Positions 1 through 11,006 are shown, numbered from the stretch's first letter. The stretch is DNA of 64,000 bases from Oscillospiraceae bacterium (GCA_015065105.1 SVQZ01000010.1:1-64000), one strand, 5' to 3'. The notes: generated from the sequence alone by a model not told the origin. Program-made: numbers and translations.

Positions 1-3000
1 CGTCGAGGTTACCGAAGGTAACAACGTTGTCGTTCTGTGTGAAGGTAGGTACCTTCTGCTGAATTTCTACTACAAAGATCTTCATGTAGCCGTTTTCATA
101 GCATACTGCTATGGTAGCTGTTCCGTTGTCTCTGTACTGAATGGTGTATTCGTCAACACCCTTGAGTACGCCCTTTGCTGTGAATGCTCTTGAGCCTTCT
201 GCCGCCTTTATCTGTGCGCCGGTCTTATAAGTACCGTATGCGGTACGGATTACCTTAACACCTTCAAGGTTCTTAACTGTGATCTGGAGACCGTCAGCAG
301 ACATGGTAGGCTCTACTACGTCAACGGTAACGTAAACGTATTTCATTGTACCGTCATTGTATCTTACAAGAACAGTATATACACCGCCTGCGGGAACTGT
401 GTAGTCATAAGACTCTGCGCCGTTTAACTTGTTCTGGGTAAGACGTACGATCTTGTTTGTATTTACGTCGGAATAGTTATCATACTCACCGAGAGCAAGG
501 AATACGTCCTTAACCTCTGCTGTGAGACCGGAAATTGTAACAACTGCGCCCTCTGCCGTTGCCGCGGGCTCGGTTACTACAGGCTCTTCGGGCTTTTCCT
601 CTTCCCATACACCGTAAAGCGTTACGGGCTCGGTTACTTCTATTTGGCTGCCTGCTGCATAGAAGTTTCCGCTTCCGTCTGCCTCGGTATTCCAGCCTGT
701 CAGTATATATCCCTCTCTTTCGGGGATCATTGTTCTTGCGCTGTAGCCCTCGCGGTTTGCAAGGAGAGTATTGCTTTCGTCACCTGCGTTGAATTCTGAG
801 GAGGAGGAATATCTTGTATAGCCTCCCGAACCGAGGAGGGTGTAATTATATCCTTCGGTCACATCAACAAAATCCTGAATATCCCTTGAGCCGTCATTGA
901 TATTATAGGTGATAACAGGATCCCAGCAGGCGTAAACGAAGATATTTGTACCGTAGGGAACACGGTCATTGCTTACCATAAACACACTTGATTTGTATGC
1001 ATCGGGATAGATCTCATATTCATAGCCGTTGTTTGCGGCAGTGTCATTGTAGGTATAATTGCCCTTACCGTCCGCAGTTCTGAATTCGGGAACCGTCATA
1101 TCGTCAGAATCGGTATGAAGTCTGTAGCCTTCGCGGGAAAGAGTTGCCGTTTCGGCAGGAAAGCTGAAGGGCACACCCTTCATCATAAGTCCGTAATGAG
1201 TATTGGGTATCTTTACCGGATAAACGTCTCCTTTACCCCACGTTCCGCCGTTGGCATGGTAATAGACGTTATAATATCCGTTATCTCCGTAAGCGCCGTC
1301 ACCGTCAGAGCGCATCCATACACCCTTTAAGGTTACGTCTCCTCCCGGGAAGCCTTCAGCGGTCTGCCCCGGCTTATATACTACGTCAGCCGCACCCGAT
1401 ATACTCCAGCCTACGAATACCCATCCCGGATAACAGGGGGTGTTTCCGGGGATGACCGCAGTACCGCCGCGGTATGAAACAGATTCGGGGATATCCTCTG
1501 CGGGAAGCACACCGTCAAAGTGAATAAAGCCTGATGCTCCGATCTGTCCGCGGTAGAATTCATAGAGACGCTTATACGCGTTTCTTACCTCCTGAGCGGG
1601 CGGAGCTTCTTCTTCTAAAAGATACTTTGCGTATTCGTAGTGATAAACACCCTGACCGATTCCGAATTCATCGCAGGATGCAACCATCTGTTCAAGCTGT
1701 GTTGTATTAACGTCTATATCCTTGGTGAATGCCTTGATAAGAACGTTCCACATTTCCTCGTGCCAGATACCGTTACGCAGACAATAGCTCTGGTTAGCGC
1801 CTGCGGTAGGTGTATAGGTTAAGTTGTATTCCTCTACAGCATAGGCTTTCTGTGAGGGAAGAAGGGACATTGTATCGAGAACTACGGAGAATTTCTGACC
1901 GGGAGAAAGAGTTACCTCGTCATTCAGTTTTATCGTGTAATAACCCTCGCCGTTTACTGTGGTAACAACACCCGAAACGAATGTACCCGAATTTGGGACA
2001 TCTTCCACGGGATCTATATAAACTCTTACTGTCAGCTGTGCCGCCGCGTTCATATTGTAAACGCCTACCTGCTTTAAGACCTCATGACCCTTTGCGGTAA
2101 ATACGTTTGCCGTAACCATAGGCTGATGGGCTGTGTATTCGTCAAACCAGAAATAGGTTATACCCTTACCCCAGTTACCGTCATACTGATAGTTATTATC
2201 TACAACGCTGTTGGGCTCAAAATCTACTATACGTGCACTCTGAAGGGTGGGTTCCCAATAGGAGAGCCAAAAATAACCGCCGCCCGTACCCCATTCGGGG
2301 CCCCAGCTGTTTTTGACAAGCCATGCTCCGTTTCCGGGAGGTGTCATATATGTACCGAAGTTGCTTACGGGGAAGGTGTCATCCCAGCCTACGATATATA
2401 TTGCATGGTTGGTATAGTCATAGATATCCTGATATCCTGCAACACCGCCGGGAAGAAAATTATAACCCGACTTGTGAGAATAATAGCTTGCCACAACTCC
2501 TCCGTAGGTCATTATGGCATTTTTCATGGATACCATATCCTTTGCGCCTATTGCCGCAGAGGTGATAAGATGCTCCTCTGCAATATAACGCATATTTTCA
2601 CTGTAGCCTACCGTTTCAAAGCCGTATGCCCAGTTGACGGGAGGAAGATATTTTTCGCTTTCGGGGCCTACCCATCTCGCAAGAGTTCCTGTGGAAAAAT
2701 AGATATTACCGCCCTTGTTATGAGGATCGGATTCATAGATACCGTCAAGATAGGTCGGATCAGAGGTGTCGGAGGTTTTTGAGTTCCATGCAAAATATGC
2801 AAGATGAGCCTCGGAAAAATCGGCGCTTTCGGTAACAGCATGATTACGCATATATGCTGTTTCCGCTGCCGATATGGGGGCAAAAGCCCAGCAGTTGCTT
2901 GATTCTATCTGATCCTTTACCGGTGTGATTATATTTGCCCCTGCGGAGTTTGTGATGCCGAGTGAATTATAGCTTGCAGGGAAGCTTTTTGCTGTACCCT

Positions 3001-3250
3001 CGCCTGCAAGACCTCTTTCGGCTGTAGAAGAAATGCGCTCAACCTCGTTGCCGTTTTCGTCCACGGTAACGCTTTCAAGATAGCCGAATTCGGATACTGT
3101 ACCCGAGGGGATGACGTGGTTGATTCTTTTTACAGGCTCACTTTCATCATCCTTTATCTCTTTGGCATTTAATCCGACGGGGAGAAGAGATGTGATCATT
3201 GCAAAAACCAATAAAAAGGATACTGTATTTTTTGCGTTCTTAAAGATCAT
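1..3250 (-). CDS. Secreted C1 (papain-like) cysteine peptidase with C-terminal InlB-type beta-repeats; 3' end beyond the window
   Basis: Manual minus-strand translation from ATG at 3250 (RBS ggagga): MIFKNAKNTVSFLLVFAMITSLLPVG signal peptide; ITPVKDQIESSNCWAFAPISAAE (Cys motif), NHAIYIVGWDD (His), WLVKNSWGPEWG (Asn); then GWNTEADGSG/GWSISG repeats. Not in the ORF track because it runs off the left edge. Confidence 0.9.
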   Translation of the reverse strand, partial: MIFKNAKNTVSFLLVFAMITSLLPVGLNAKEIKDDESEPVKRINHVIPSGTVSEFGYLESVTVDENGNEVERISSTAERGLAGEGTAKSFPASYNSLGITNSAGANIITPVKDQIESSNCWAFAPISAAETAYMRNHAVTESADFSEAHLAYFAWNSKTSDTSDPTYLDGIYESDPHNKGGNIYFSTGTLARWVGPESEKYLPPVNWAYGFETVGYSENMRYIAEEHLITSAAIGAKDMVSMKNAIMTYGGVVASYYSHKSGYNFLPGGVAGYQDIYDYTNHAIYIVGWDDTFPVSNFGTYMTPPGNGAWLVKNSWGPEWGTGGGYFWLSYWEPTLQSARIVDFEPNSVVDNNYQYDGNWGKGITYFWFDEYTAHQPMVTANVFTAKGHEVLKQVGVYNMNAAAQLTVRVYIDPVEDVPNSGTFVSGVVTTVNGEGYYTIKLNDEVTLSPGQKFSVVLDTMSLLPSQKAYAVEEYNLTYTPTAGANQSYCLRNGIWHEEMWNVLIKAFTKDIDVNTTQLEQMVASCDEFGIGQGVYHYEYAKYLLEEEAPPAQEVRNAYKRLYEFYRGQIGASGFIHFDGVLPAEDIPESVSYRGGTAVIPGNTPCYPGWVFVGWSISGAADVVYKPGQTAEGFPGGDVTLKGVWMRSDGDGAYGDNGYYNVYYHANGGTWGKGDVYPVKIPNTHYGLMMKGVPFSFPAETATLSREGYRLHTDSDDMTVPEFRTADGKGNYTYNDTAANNGYEYEIYPDAYKSSVFMVSNDRVPYGTNIFVYACWDPVITYNINDGSRDIQDFVDVTEGYNYTLLGSGGYTRYSSSSEFNAGDESNTLLANREGYSARTMIPEREGYILTGWNTEADGSGNFYAAGSQIEVTEPVTLYGVWEEEKPEEPVVTEPAATAEGAVVTISGLTAEVKDVFLALGEYDNYSDVNTNKIVRLTQNKLNGAESYDYTVPAGGVYTVLVRYNDGTMKYVYVTVDVVEPTMSADGLQITVKNLEGVKVIRTAYGTYKTGAQIKAAEGSRAFTAKGVLKGVDEYTIQYRDNGTATIAVCYENGYMKIFVVEIQQKVPTFTQNDNVVTFGNLD

Positions 3251-3350
3251 AACAAAGTCCTCCGAATATAATATATCAATTATAAGGGTATCATAATAAC
3301 CTTTTTTTGTCAAGTAAAGGCCGCCGGGTGCAGCGGTAATAAAATATAAA

Positions 3351-3376
3351 AAAACCGTCCGAAAGGACGGTTTTTT
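3351..3376. terminator. Rho-independent terminator between rplL and the convergent/tandem gene
   Basis: aaaaaaCCGTCCgaaaGGACGGtttttt. Confidence 0.85.
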
Positions 3377-3402
3377 ATGCTATCATATTTTTTTCGGTTA
3401 AA

Positions 3403-3774
3403 TTACTTAACTTCAACTTCAGCGCCTGCTTCGGTGAGCTGAGCCTTGAGAGCTTCTGCTTCTTCCTTGGAAACGCCTTCCTTAAGGGTCTTGGGAGCGC
3501 CTTCAACGAGGTCCTTAGCGTCCTTGAGGCCGAGACCGGTGATCTCACGAACAACCTTGATAACGTTGAGCTTAGAAGCGCCTGCAGACTTAAGAACTAC
3601 GTCGAATTCAGTCTTTTCTTCAACAGCTGCTGCTGCGGGAGCTGCGCCTGCCATAGCTACGGGAGCTGCGGATACGCCGAACTCTTCTTCAACTGCCTTT
3701 ACGAGGTCGTTGAGCTCGAGAATTGTTAATGCTTTAATTTCTTCAAGTATGTTTGTAATCTTTTCGCTTGCCAT
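3403..3774 (-). CDS. rplL: 50S ribosomal protein L7/L12
   Basis: [40 protein letters not shown]...[52 protein letters not shown] upstream of ATG at 3774. Confidence 0.98.
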   Translation of the reverse strand: MASEKITNILEEIKALTILELNDLVKAVEEEFGVSAAPVAMAGAAPAAAAVEEKTEFDVVLKSAGASKLNVIKVVREITGLGLKDAKDLVEGAPKTLKEGVSKEEAEALKAQLTEAGAEVEVK

Positions 3775-3827
3775 TTTGAAATACCTCCAATAAATCAAAT
3801 AAATTAATAATCAGTAAGTCTTTGGAC

Positions 3828-4385
3828 TTATTCTGCTGCAGGAGCTTCTGCTTCTGCGGGTGCAGCTTCCTCAGCTGCTACGGGAACTTCTTCGCCACTC
3901 TTGTCGATAATAGCCTGAATACCATAAGCGAACTTGTAAAGAGGAGACTGGATGCTTCCCAACAACTTGCAGATAAGACCTTCTCTGGAAGGAATATCAG
4001 CAAGCGCATTTACTGCTGCTGCGTCGATAACGCCATTATCAATGAAACCTGCCTTGATTTCGTAGGTTTCGATCTTGTCAGCATACTTCTTTGCGATCTT
4101 AGCTGCTGCTACGGGATCGCTTTCGCTGACTGCGAATGCTGTCATACCAACGAGATATTCCTTCATCTCGGGGTAACCTGCTTCTTCGCATGCACGACCG
4201 GTAATGCTGTTCTTGTAAACCTTATAGTCTACACCTGCTTCACGCATTTCGTTACGGAGCTTTGTATCGTCTTCAACGGTAATACCCTGATAACATACAA
4301 GAACACCTGCGGTTGCGTTTTTGATCTTTTCAGCGAGAACTGCTACATCGTTCTGCTTCTGAGCTAAAATTTTTGCACTCGGCAT
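3828..4385 (-). CDS. rplJ: 50S ribosomal protein L10
   Basis: MPSAKILAQKQNDVAVLAEKIKNATAGVLVCYQGITVEDDTKLRNEMREAGVDYKVYKN...; followed directly by rplL; start chosen at 4385 after GGGAGGTG. Confidence 0.96.
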   Translation of the reverse strand: MPSAKILAQKQNDVAVLAEKIKNATAGVLVCYQGITVEDDTKLRNEMREAGVDYKVYKNSITGRACEEAGYPEMKEYLVGMTAFAVSESDPVAAAKIAKKYADKIETYEIKAGFIDNGVIDAAAVNALADIPSREGLICKLLGSIQSPLYKFAYGIQAIIDKSGEEVPVAAEEAAPAEAEAPAAE

Positions 4386-4415
4386 GTCTTTTTTCACCTC
4401 CCGAAAAAAATAAAA

Positions 4416-4565
4416 AACTTTCTTCGGCTTTAAAAATAAACATACCAACCGAAAGAAAGTTAAAACAAATCTATATGTCTTAAATTGAACTCGAAATTAT
4501 GAGCCCTTTCCTCGGCAGGACATTTTACTTTAAAACCTGCTGTCTTTGGATAGCCTGAACATAAT
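4416..4565 (-). ncRNA. Ribosomal protein L10 leader with attenuator hairpin
   Basis: Minus strand: CAGGCTATCCAAAGACAGCAGGTTTTAAAGTAAAATGTCCTGCCGAGGAAAGG, the typical L10-leader core (AGACAGCAGG...CCTGCCGAGG), followed by AACTTTCTTTCGG...CCGAAGAAAGTTTTTTATTTTTT terminator immediately before rplJ. Confidence 0.88.
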
Positions 4566-4707
4566 ACCATATCCCCCTTCTTTTGTCAAGCGATTTAATA
4601 AAAAGTTAATATTTTTTCTTTAAATACGAAAATCAGCGGCAAATCTATTTACTAAATTATGAAATAATGTTATAATTACACATATGTAAATTAATTAGGA
4701 GAAGATT

Positions 4708-7700
4708 ATGAGTATCTTTTTGCAGATATTATTGGGCATTGTTCCGATCACCCTGTTGTTTTTATTACTTTCAATATTTAAAAAACAGGCAAGAGCACGC
4801 AATATAGTGATGAGTGCGCTTCTGGTATGCATGATTATTACCATGGGTATATGTGCGCTTACGGTAAAGCCGGAGGATGAAGGCGTAAAGTCCGAAAAGG
4901 ACAAGGTAACGCAGATAGACCTTATATATTCCGTAGCGTCCAGAAAAGGAGGAACCGCAAAAGCTCTTGAGCTTTTACGTGACCTTCGTGCCACTGCCAA
5001 CGATAGTGCCGAGATCACTCTTTGCGATGCATATCTCAACGCATCCGCCGGTGATTGGAGAAGTGCGGAGCTTTTGTATAATAAGGCTATGAGTCTCAGC
5101 GGTAAAAAGCCGTCGGGTGAATTTGCCGAGCTGTGCAAAAAGGCAAGGGAGGAGACGAATACAGACTATGCCGCCGCTGTATATTTCGGTGAAGAAGTCA
5201 GCTCTGAACAGGATTCTTGCGGTAAGCTCGTCCTTCTCGCAAACAAATTCATTGATACAAAGGCAAAAGGTCTTGATAAGGAGATAAGAGACTCTGCCGC
5301 GATACTCGTGGAATCCGAAGAGCTTTTCGGGCATTATCTTGAAGCAGGCGAGCTTGACCAAGGCAGGGTAAAGTATCTCGTGTCAAGTCTTGATGAGGCA
5401 GCCGAGGCTAATCCCTCGCTTCTCAATATCGAGCCGGTACGCATCTGCCGTTTAAAGCTCAACGTTCTTGCCGGAAAGTATTCAAGCGTAGCCGGCAGTA
5501 TCACCAAAAGCTCCTGTTATGACGAGCTTGCCATAGCCTCAGAGCTTTATATAAACGGTCTTATAAGCGACTCCGCCTTTTCAAAGGATTATACCGGTGA
5601 TTACAAAAAGATGAGCCGTGAGGTCCTTGCTCAGCTTGAAAAGCTTTATGAAGATCTCCCTTCCGATAAAAAGGAGGATAAGGAGCTTGTAAAGGAGCTT
5701 ATAGAAAAATTAAAGGGCAAAAAGGCGACTGACGGTCTTGATATATTGAAGGACGGCATTCTTGCCGTGGCGGCCGATAAAGAATCACCCGATTCGCCTA
5801 AGGCATATCTTCAGCTTGCAAAGATAGAATACCGCGAAAAGGACGAAAACAAATCAAAAAGATATATAAGCAAGGCTCTTTCGGGACTCGGAATCAGCGA
5901 TGATGAGGAATTTTATATTCCTTTGAGCAATATCGCCCGGGTCATTACAGATAAGGATGACAAGGAGGAGCTGAAAAACGTTGCCGGTTACGTTGATGAG
6001 GCGATAAACCATTCGGGAGACAGTATAGTAATTGCCGCAGTTGAAAAGGCGGCGGCGCAGAACGATCCCGGGGATGATGATACAAAGAGCGGCTCAGCGT
6101 TCAACGGCTTTATGAATGATGCTGTAAGCCAGCTGAGGATCTCGGTGAATATAACCGACGTTGATTCCTCCGATTTCCCCACCGTAAAGGCTACAGTTAC
6201 CATAGACGAGTCTCTTGCATATACCGCAGAAGAATTAAAGAGTATGATATCCGTTACCGACTGCGGTGTTGAAATAGAGGATTTCACCGTGGAAAAGGTG
6301 GAATACAAGGCGGCGAATATCCTTCTTTGCTGTGACACCTCGGGCAGTATGAGCGGACAGCCGATAGAGGATCTTTCAAATGCGGTAAAGCTCTTTGTTG
6401 AGACGTCGAAGGATAAGGAAAGGATCGCTCTTGTCACCTTTGATTCGAATATCGGCGATGTATATGATTTCGGTACAGATAAAAAAACGATATACAATGC
6501 CGCGGATTTTAACGCATCGGGCGGTACCAATATGTACGATGCGATAATCGACTCTCTTGATAAATTCAGCAAAAAGGAAGGGGAGCTTAATTATATACTC
6601 CTGCTTTCCGACGGTGAGGACGGAACTATCCGTTCAAGCGAAAAGATAAACGAAAATATAGGAATTCCCTGTATCGATAAGGCTGTAGTTCTCTATTCCC
6701 TCGGTCTCGGCTCTGATGTTAATATCGACTATATGGATACTCTTGCCACCTCCACCAACGGCGAATTCGTTTATATAAGCGATTCTGCGACCCTGGGAGA
6801 TTTTTATGACACCTTAAGAGGTCAGATACTTAATCAGTATATCGTGACCTATAAGGCGGAGGATACTCTCACCGTAAACAGAAACGTAAAGATACATATA
6901 ACCGAGGACCCCGTTTCCCAGGACATTGCTTACTATTCTATAGGCGGCTCTGCCTCGGGCGAGGATAATTCAGAGGATGAGAATATCCTTACCTTCTCCG
7001 AAAAGGGAGTTTACGGTATAGATACCTCCCTTATCTACAAGAGTGCCAAGTCCACAAGGATAACTCTTTCAGGCTTCGGCTTTGAAAAGGAGGATAAATT
7101 CCGCTGTGAGCTTGACGGTAAGCTTGACTACGGCGCAGATGCGGTAAAATGCGAATTTGTGAACAAGAATACCGTTACCGTTATAATTCCGGGAGGAATA
7201 GCCTGCGGAAAATATAAGGTAAAGATTAGTATAGGTGAGCTTAAGGCAAATATCGAGGATGGACTTACCGTTGTGGCGCAAGGCTCGGAGAAGCTTACCG
7301 AATTCGGCCCCTACGTATTTACCTCTTACGAAAAAACAGAAAATGACGGTGTGACCGTGCTTTCAAGCGCCGTTAACCTTAACGGCTGGCTCAATTTCAG
7401 AGGGGAGGTTACCCTTGAAAAGACAGGTGACGAGCGCGAGATCAAAATGATCGACGAAAAGGGCTCATACGTTCAGTATTTCGAGGGCTCTGCAACGGGC
7501 TTGTCGAAAATCATGGCGAAAAAGGGGATCAAGCTTCCTATTGAGCCGCTGGGCGAGGTTGTTCTTGTGAATGACCCCACAATAAATGCCGAATCCGAGG
7601 ATTATCCTGTAAACGCGGTTGAACTTCCCTTTATTTACTTTGCGGATGCTTTATCATTTTCTATGCCCGGTATATCTCTTTACCCGAACAGAATAGTATT

Positions 7701-8772
7701 AAAGTCAAACGAATTTTCAACAAAGTTCCCCGGTCAGGACGATATGCTCAAGGCGGGCGGTATAAAGGATATATTTAAGTTTAAGATAGAAGCTGCCGGA
7801 ATAGTTACAAATAAAACCATAGGGGTAAAAGGAGAATTCAGTAACAAGCCTGATGACGATAAAAAGAGTTTTACTCCTGCAAACTTCGGTAAAACAAAGC
7901 TGATGATATCTCCTTTGAATTTTAAGGTAAAGATAGATACGGTAGAAAACAACTATTCTGTAGATCTCGGAGTGAAGCTTGATTTTATAAAGCAGGACGA
8001 TGACGGAGGTCTCGGTGTATATGCGGAATGGAAGTCAAGAGAAACCGATAAGGGTCTGGAGCATATAGTTCCTCATGAGTTTATGATAAAGGCATCTTAT
8101 CCCATTCATGCTACCATCGGACCGGTTCTGGTTACCTACAGCGATTTCAAGGTAGGATTATCCGACATCGACCCCAATAAAAAGATCAGAGACTGGAAGC
8201 TGAAGGGTCAGTTCGATCTTTCTACTGCCAAGGTAAGCGAAATGGTTCCCGGACTTAAGGATTATATAGATGACCCGGCAGTAATGCAGTTTGACGATAC
8301 CACCATTGAGCTTAGCTTCGGTCAGATGTATTTTATGATAAATGCTGAGCTTAAATTCCTTGAGCAGATAACGATAGGCAAAGCAAAAATAGAGGCGGGA
8401 AAGATCCCTGTTACCTCATGGCTTTTAGGCCTTGAAAACGATGATGCATACGGACTGCGTGCAGAGGTATTCACGGGAATCGACTGGCATATACCCAACT
8501 GCGACTTCAAGGTCGGAGCTACCCTTGTGCTCCATGCTCACAGTAAATTTGCGGGCATCGAGGCAGAGGGAGACGCAAACGTGACCATTAAATGGCTTAT
8601 CTTCAAGGCTAAGTTCAAGGAGACGGGTACCGGTGTTATCGGCTTACAGTTTGACGGAGATCTTCCTACATTTGTAATAAAGATAGCAATGGAAGACGAT
8701 AGCGGAACAAACGGCTATTATCTTATGTGGAATAAACGAACGAACCTCGATTACGGAAAGCTTGAGGTGTAA
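4708..8772 (+). CDS. Large membrane-anchored/exported protein with TPR-like N-terminal region and von Willebrand factor A domain
   Basis: N-terminal TM segments; ILLCCDTSGSMSG (MIDAS DxSxS), YILLLSDGEDG, IPG/TIG-like region; ORF 1354 aa with RBS aggaga. Confidence 0.8.
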   Translation: MSIFLQILLGIVPITLLFLLLSIFKKQARARNIVMSALLVCMIITMGICALTVKPEDEGVKSEKDKVTQIDLIYSVASRKGGTAKALELLRDLRATANDSAEITLCDAYLNASAGDWRSAELLYNKAMSLSGKKPSGEFAELCKKAREETNTDYAAAVYFGEEVSSEQDSCGKLVLLANKFIDTKAKGLDKEIRDSAAILVESEELFGHYLEAGELDQGRVKYLVSSLDEAAEANPSLLNIEPVRICRLKLNVLAGKYSSVAGSITKSSCYDELAIASELYINGLISDSAFSKDYTGDYKKMSREVLAQLEKLYEDLPSDKKEDKELVKELIEKLKGKKATDGLDILKDGILAVAADKESPDSPKAYLQLAKIEYREKDENKSKRYISKALSGLGISDDEEFYIPLSNIARVITDKDDKEELKNVAGYVDEAINHSGDSIVIAAVEKAAAQNDPGDDDTKSGSAFNGFMNDAVSQLRISVNITDVDSSDFPTVKATVTIDESLAYTAEELKSMISVTDCGVEIEDFTVEKVEYKAANILLCCDTSGSMSGQPIEDLSNAVKLFVETSKDKERIALVTFDSNIGDVYDFGTDKKTIYNAADFNASGGTNMYDAIIDSLDKFSKKEGELNYILLLSDGEDGTIRSSEKINENIGIPCIDKAVVLYSLGLGSDVNIDYMDTLATSTNGEFVYISDSATLGDFYDTLRGQILNQYIVTYKAEDTLTVNRNVKIHITEDPVSQDIAYYSIGGSASGEDNSEDENILTFSEKGVYGIDTSLIYKSAKSTRITLSGFGFEKEDKFRCELDGKLDYGADAVKCEFVNKNTVTVIIPGGIACGKYKVKISIGELKANIEDGLTVVAQGSEKLTEFGPYVFTSYEKTENDGVTVLSSAVNLNGWLNFRGEVTLEKTGDEREIKMIDEKGSYVQYFEGSATGLSKIMAKKGIKLPIEPLGEVVLVNDPTINAESEDYPVNAVELPFIYFADALSFSMPGISLYPNRIVLKSNEFSTKFPGQDDMLKAGGIKDIFKFKIEAAGIVTNKTIGVKGEFSNKPDDDKKSFTPANFGKTKLMISPLNFKVKIDTVENNYSVDLGVKLDFIKQDDDGGLGVYAEWKSRETDKGLEHIVPHEFMIKASYPIHATIGPVLVTYSDFKVGLSDIDPNKKIRDWKLKGQFDLSTAKVSEMVPGLKDYIDDPAVMQFDDTTIELSFGQMYFMINAELKFLEQITIGKAKIEAGKIPVTSWLLGLENDDAYGLRAEVFTGIDWHIPNCDFKVGATLVLHAHSKFAGIEAEGDANVTIKWLIFKAKFKETGTGVIGLQFDGDLPTFVIKIAMEDDSGTNGYYLMWNKRTNLDYGKLEV

Positions 8773-8781
8773 GGAGGAATC

Positions 8782-10959
8782 ATGATGAAAAACAGAATTA
8801 TCAGAATATCGGCATTTCTGCTTTCGGCATTGATGCTTCTCTCTCTTATTCCCTTTACTTGCACAGCGGCGGAGGAAAGTGCAAATATATTCAACCTTTC
8901 CGAAAAAAGCCATATGATGGTTAGCGTTGAATATACCTCGGGAGCACCTATGGTAAAATTTATTTCTCCCGACGGCACCGAATACGGAGCAGACGCTCTT
9001 GCCAACGGCAGTATGCTTAAGGAGGATGACGGCTCGGTACTTACCTACCGTATCAGGAACGCCTCGGCAGGTCAATGGAAGATAGTATATGACAAGGGTT
9101 CAAATAAAAAGCTCAATATTACCTGGGCGCCTTACGGCGAGGCTGTTTCTGTAAGCTCTCTCAGCTATCAAAAGGACTCGGATACAAGACTTAAGGTCAG
9201 CCTCGGAGTATCTTATTTTGAAGCTGCATCCTATAATTATGTTCTTTACGCAGTAACCACCGATGAAAACGGCTATGTTGAGGGTAAAAGACAGCTTGCA
9301 GAGGGTAGCGGTACTGCAAACTCAACCGAGGAGATCTCTGTAAATATATCAGACCTTGCAAGCTACTCGGATTATAAGATAATGGCAGAGGTTTCTGTAA
9401 AAACAGGAGCGGTTACCGTAAGCGACTCAAAGGTAAGCGCAGGAAGCTTTTCCTATACCAACGAAAATGCTCCCGAGGCAATGAAGGATGTTTACGTTGA
9501 GTACGGAGTAAACGAAGAATATCTTCTTGTTGACTGGAGTGAATATACACGTTCCTGCGAGTCATATATTCTCGCGATATACGAAAATGACAGCTCCGAG
9601 CCTGCGTATATAAGTGAGTTTGAAAGTGACATTACATCTACCGAAATACTTATAGATCCCGCAATATCAAAATTTAAAATAGATATTGGTTATAAGAAGT
9701 CCTCGGGAGAAATGTCAAACTTTTTGAGTAAAACTCTCGATACAAAATACGCAAAGGCAATAACCACCGATGCCGTAGAGGAAACGTCAAGCTCCTATGT
9801 TATGATAAGCTATGATCTTACATCCTTTTCCAAGGAGGTAAGGGTTGACGTAACGGTAAACGAAAATACCCAGGAGGTCTTGCTTAAGGATAAGGGTACT
9901 ATGACTGCGGCTCTCGAGCTCTTTGAGAATGAATTTACGGTACGCTGGTATCTTGATGAAACAACCGCATTCGTTATCCATCATTCGATATATGCAGATA
10001 ATATGGCCCCTCTCCTTATCCTTCCCGAAATAACCACCGAGGTAAATACCAAGGATTCAAAATATATTCTTGTAGGATATACTAACCCCGGATGTACCGT
10101 AACCGTCAATAAGGAAAGTGCAAAGGTCGATAAGAATGGTGATTTCACCATCACTCTTAATTTAAAGGAGGGCGAAAACGAGTTCGCGGTAGTTTCCGAA
10201 AATGTATTGGGTATTTCTTCCTCCCAGACCTTTACTGTAACCCGCTCTTCCTTTGCGGCGGTGTCGGCAAAGGGAAAAACCGATAGTGAAAAGACCTCAC
10301 CCGTAGTTAAATTCCTTTCTGAATATAAGGTGCTTTTGGCTGCTCTCGCGGCATCAATGCTTCTTTTCCTTCACGTGGTAATATCAAGCAGAATATTCTC
10401 CAAGCGCCGCGAAAAAAAAGGTGTATTGAGCGCTGTTGTAAATCTCATAGGTTCAACCGTTCTCTATATATCCGTACTTGCGGGCGGTTATGCGGGATAC
10501 TGTATATATAAATTAATACAGAGCAACAGACTTCTCAACTCTATGAAGTTCTATGAAGCGGCAAACAAGGCCGTATCCACCTCCTACGCCATGATAGAGC
10601 TGCACGAAACTATTAAAAAGAGAATGATAATCTGGATAATAATTTTCGTTCTGTTGTTTATGGCAGGATTTGTACTTATGCTTGTATCCCTCTTTATAAA
10701 GAAAAAGAACAAGCCGAGCTCTGCGGTAAAGCCTGAATCAAAGTTGTCAACAAAGGCGCGATCCGTAACTCAAACAAAGCCCGAACCCGAACAAAAAAAC
10801 GAGCAGGAGGAATCGAGGGATCCTTCTCCAAGGGAGGATGAGAAAGCTGTGGAAGCTGTTCCTGAAAAAACAGTTACCTTCTGTCCTGTATGCGGTACAG
10901 AGAATAATATCAGCTCCTCGTTCTGTAAAAAATGCGGAAGTAAGCTGAAGAAAAAATAA
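8782..10959 (+). CDS. Secreted/membrane protein with fibronectin III-like region, two TM segments and C-terminal zinc ribbon
   Basis: Signal peptide; C-terminal VTFCPVCGTENNISSSFCKKCGSKLKKK; 9-nt gap from the VWA gene, RBS aaggagga. Confidence 0.75.
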   Translation: MMKNRIIRISAFLLSALMLLSLIPFTCTAAEESANIFNLSEKSHMMVSVEYTSGAPMVKFISPDGTEYGADALANGSMLKEDDGSVLTYRIRNASAGQWKIVYDKGSNKKLNITWAPYGEAVSVSSLSYQKDSDTRLKVSLGVSYFEAASYNYVLYAVTTDENGYVEGKRQLAEGSGTANSTEEISVNISDLASYSDYKIMAEVSVKTGAVTVSDSKVSAGSFSYTNENAPEAMKDVYVEYGVNEEYLLVDWSEYTRSCESYILAIYENDSSEPAYISEFESDITSTEILIDPAISKFKIDIGYKKSSGEMSNFLSKTLDTKYAKAITTDAVEETSSSYVMISYDLTSFSKEVRVDVTVNENTQEVLLKDKGTMTAALELFENEFTVRWYLDETTAFVIHHSIYADNMAPLLILPEITTEVNTKDSKYILVGYTNPGCTVTVNKESAKVDKNGDFTITLNLKEGENEFAVVSENVLGISSSQTFTVTRSSFAAVSAKGKTDSEKTSPVVKFLSEYKVLLAALAASMLLFLHVVISSRIFSKRREKKGVLSAVVNLIGSTVLYISVLAGGYAGYCIYKLIQSNRLLNSMKFYEAANKAVSTSYAMIELHETIKKRMIIWIIIFVLLFMAGFVLMLVSLFIKKKNKPSSAVKPESKLSTKARSVTQTKPEPEQKNEQEESRDPSPREDEKAVEAVPEKTVTFCPVCGTENNISSSFCKKCGSKLKKK

Positions 10960-10971
10960 TAACAAAATAAA

Positions 10972-11006
10972 GCGGTAAGATTATAAAAAAAGTCTTACCG
11001 TTTTTA
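10972..11006 (+). terminator. Rho-independent terminator
   Basis: CGGTAAGAttataaaaaaagTCTTACCGttttt. Confidence 0.8.

Noticed and set aside
2084-2782. 232-aa ORF on the plus strand
   Set aside because: Antisense to the papain-family peptidase, whose catalytic motifs are intact
3446-4367. ORFs antisense to rplL and rplJ
   Set aside because: Mirror ORFs of ribosomal protein genes, codon-usage artefacts
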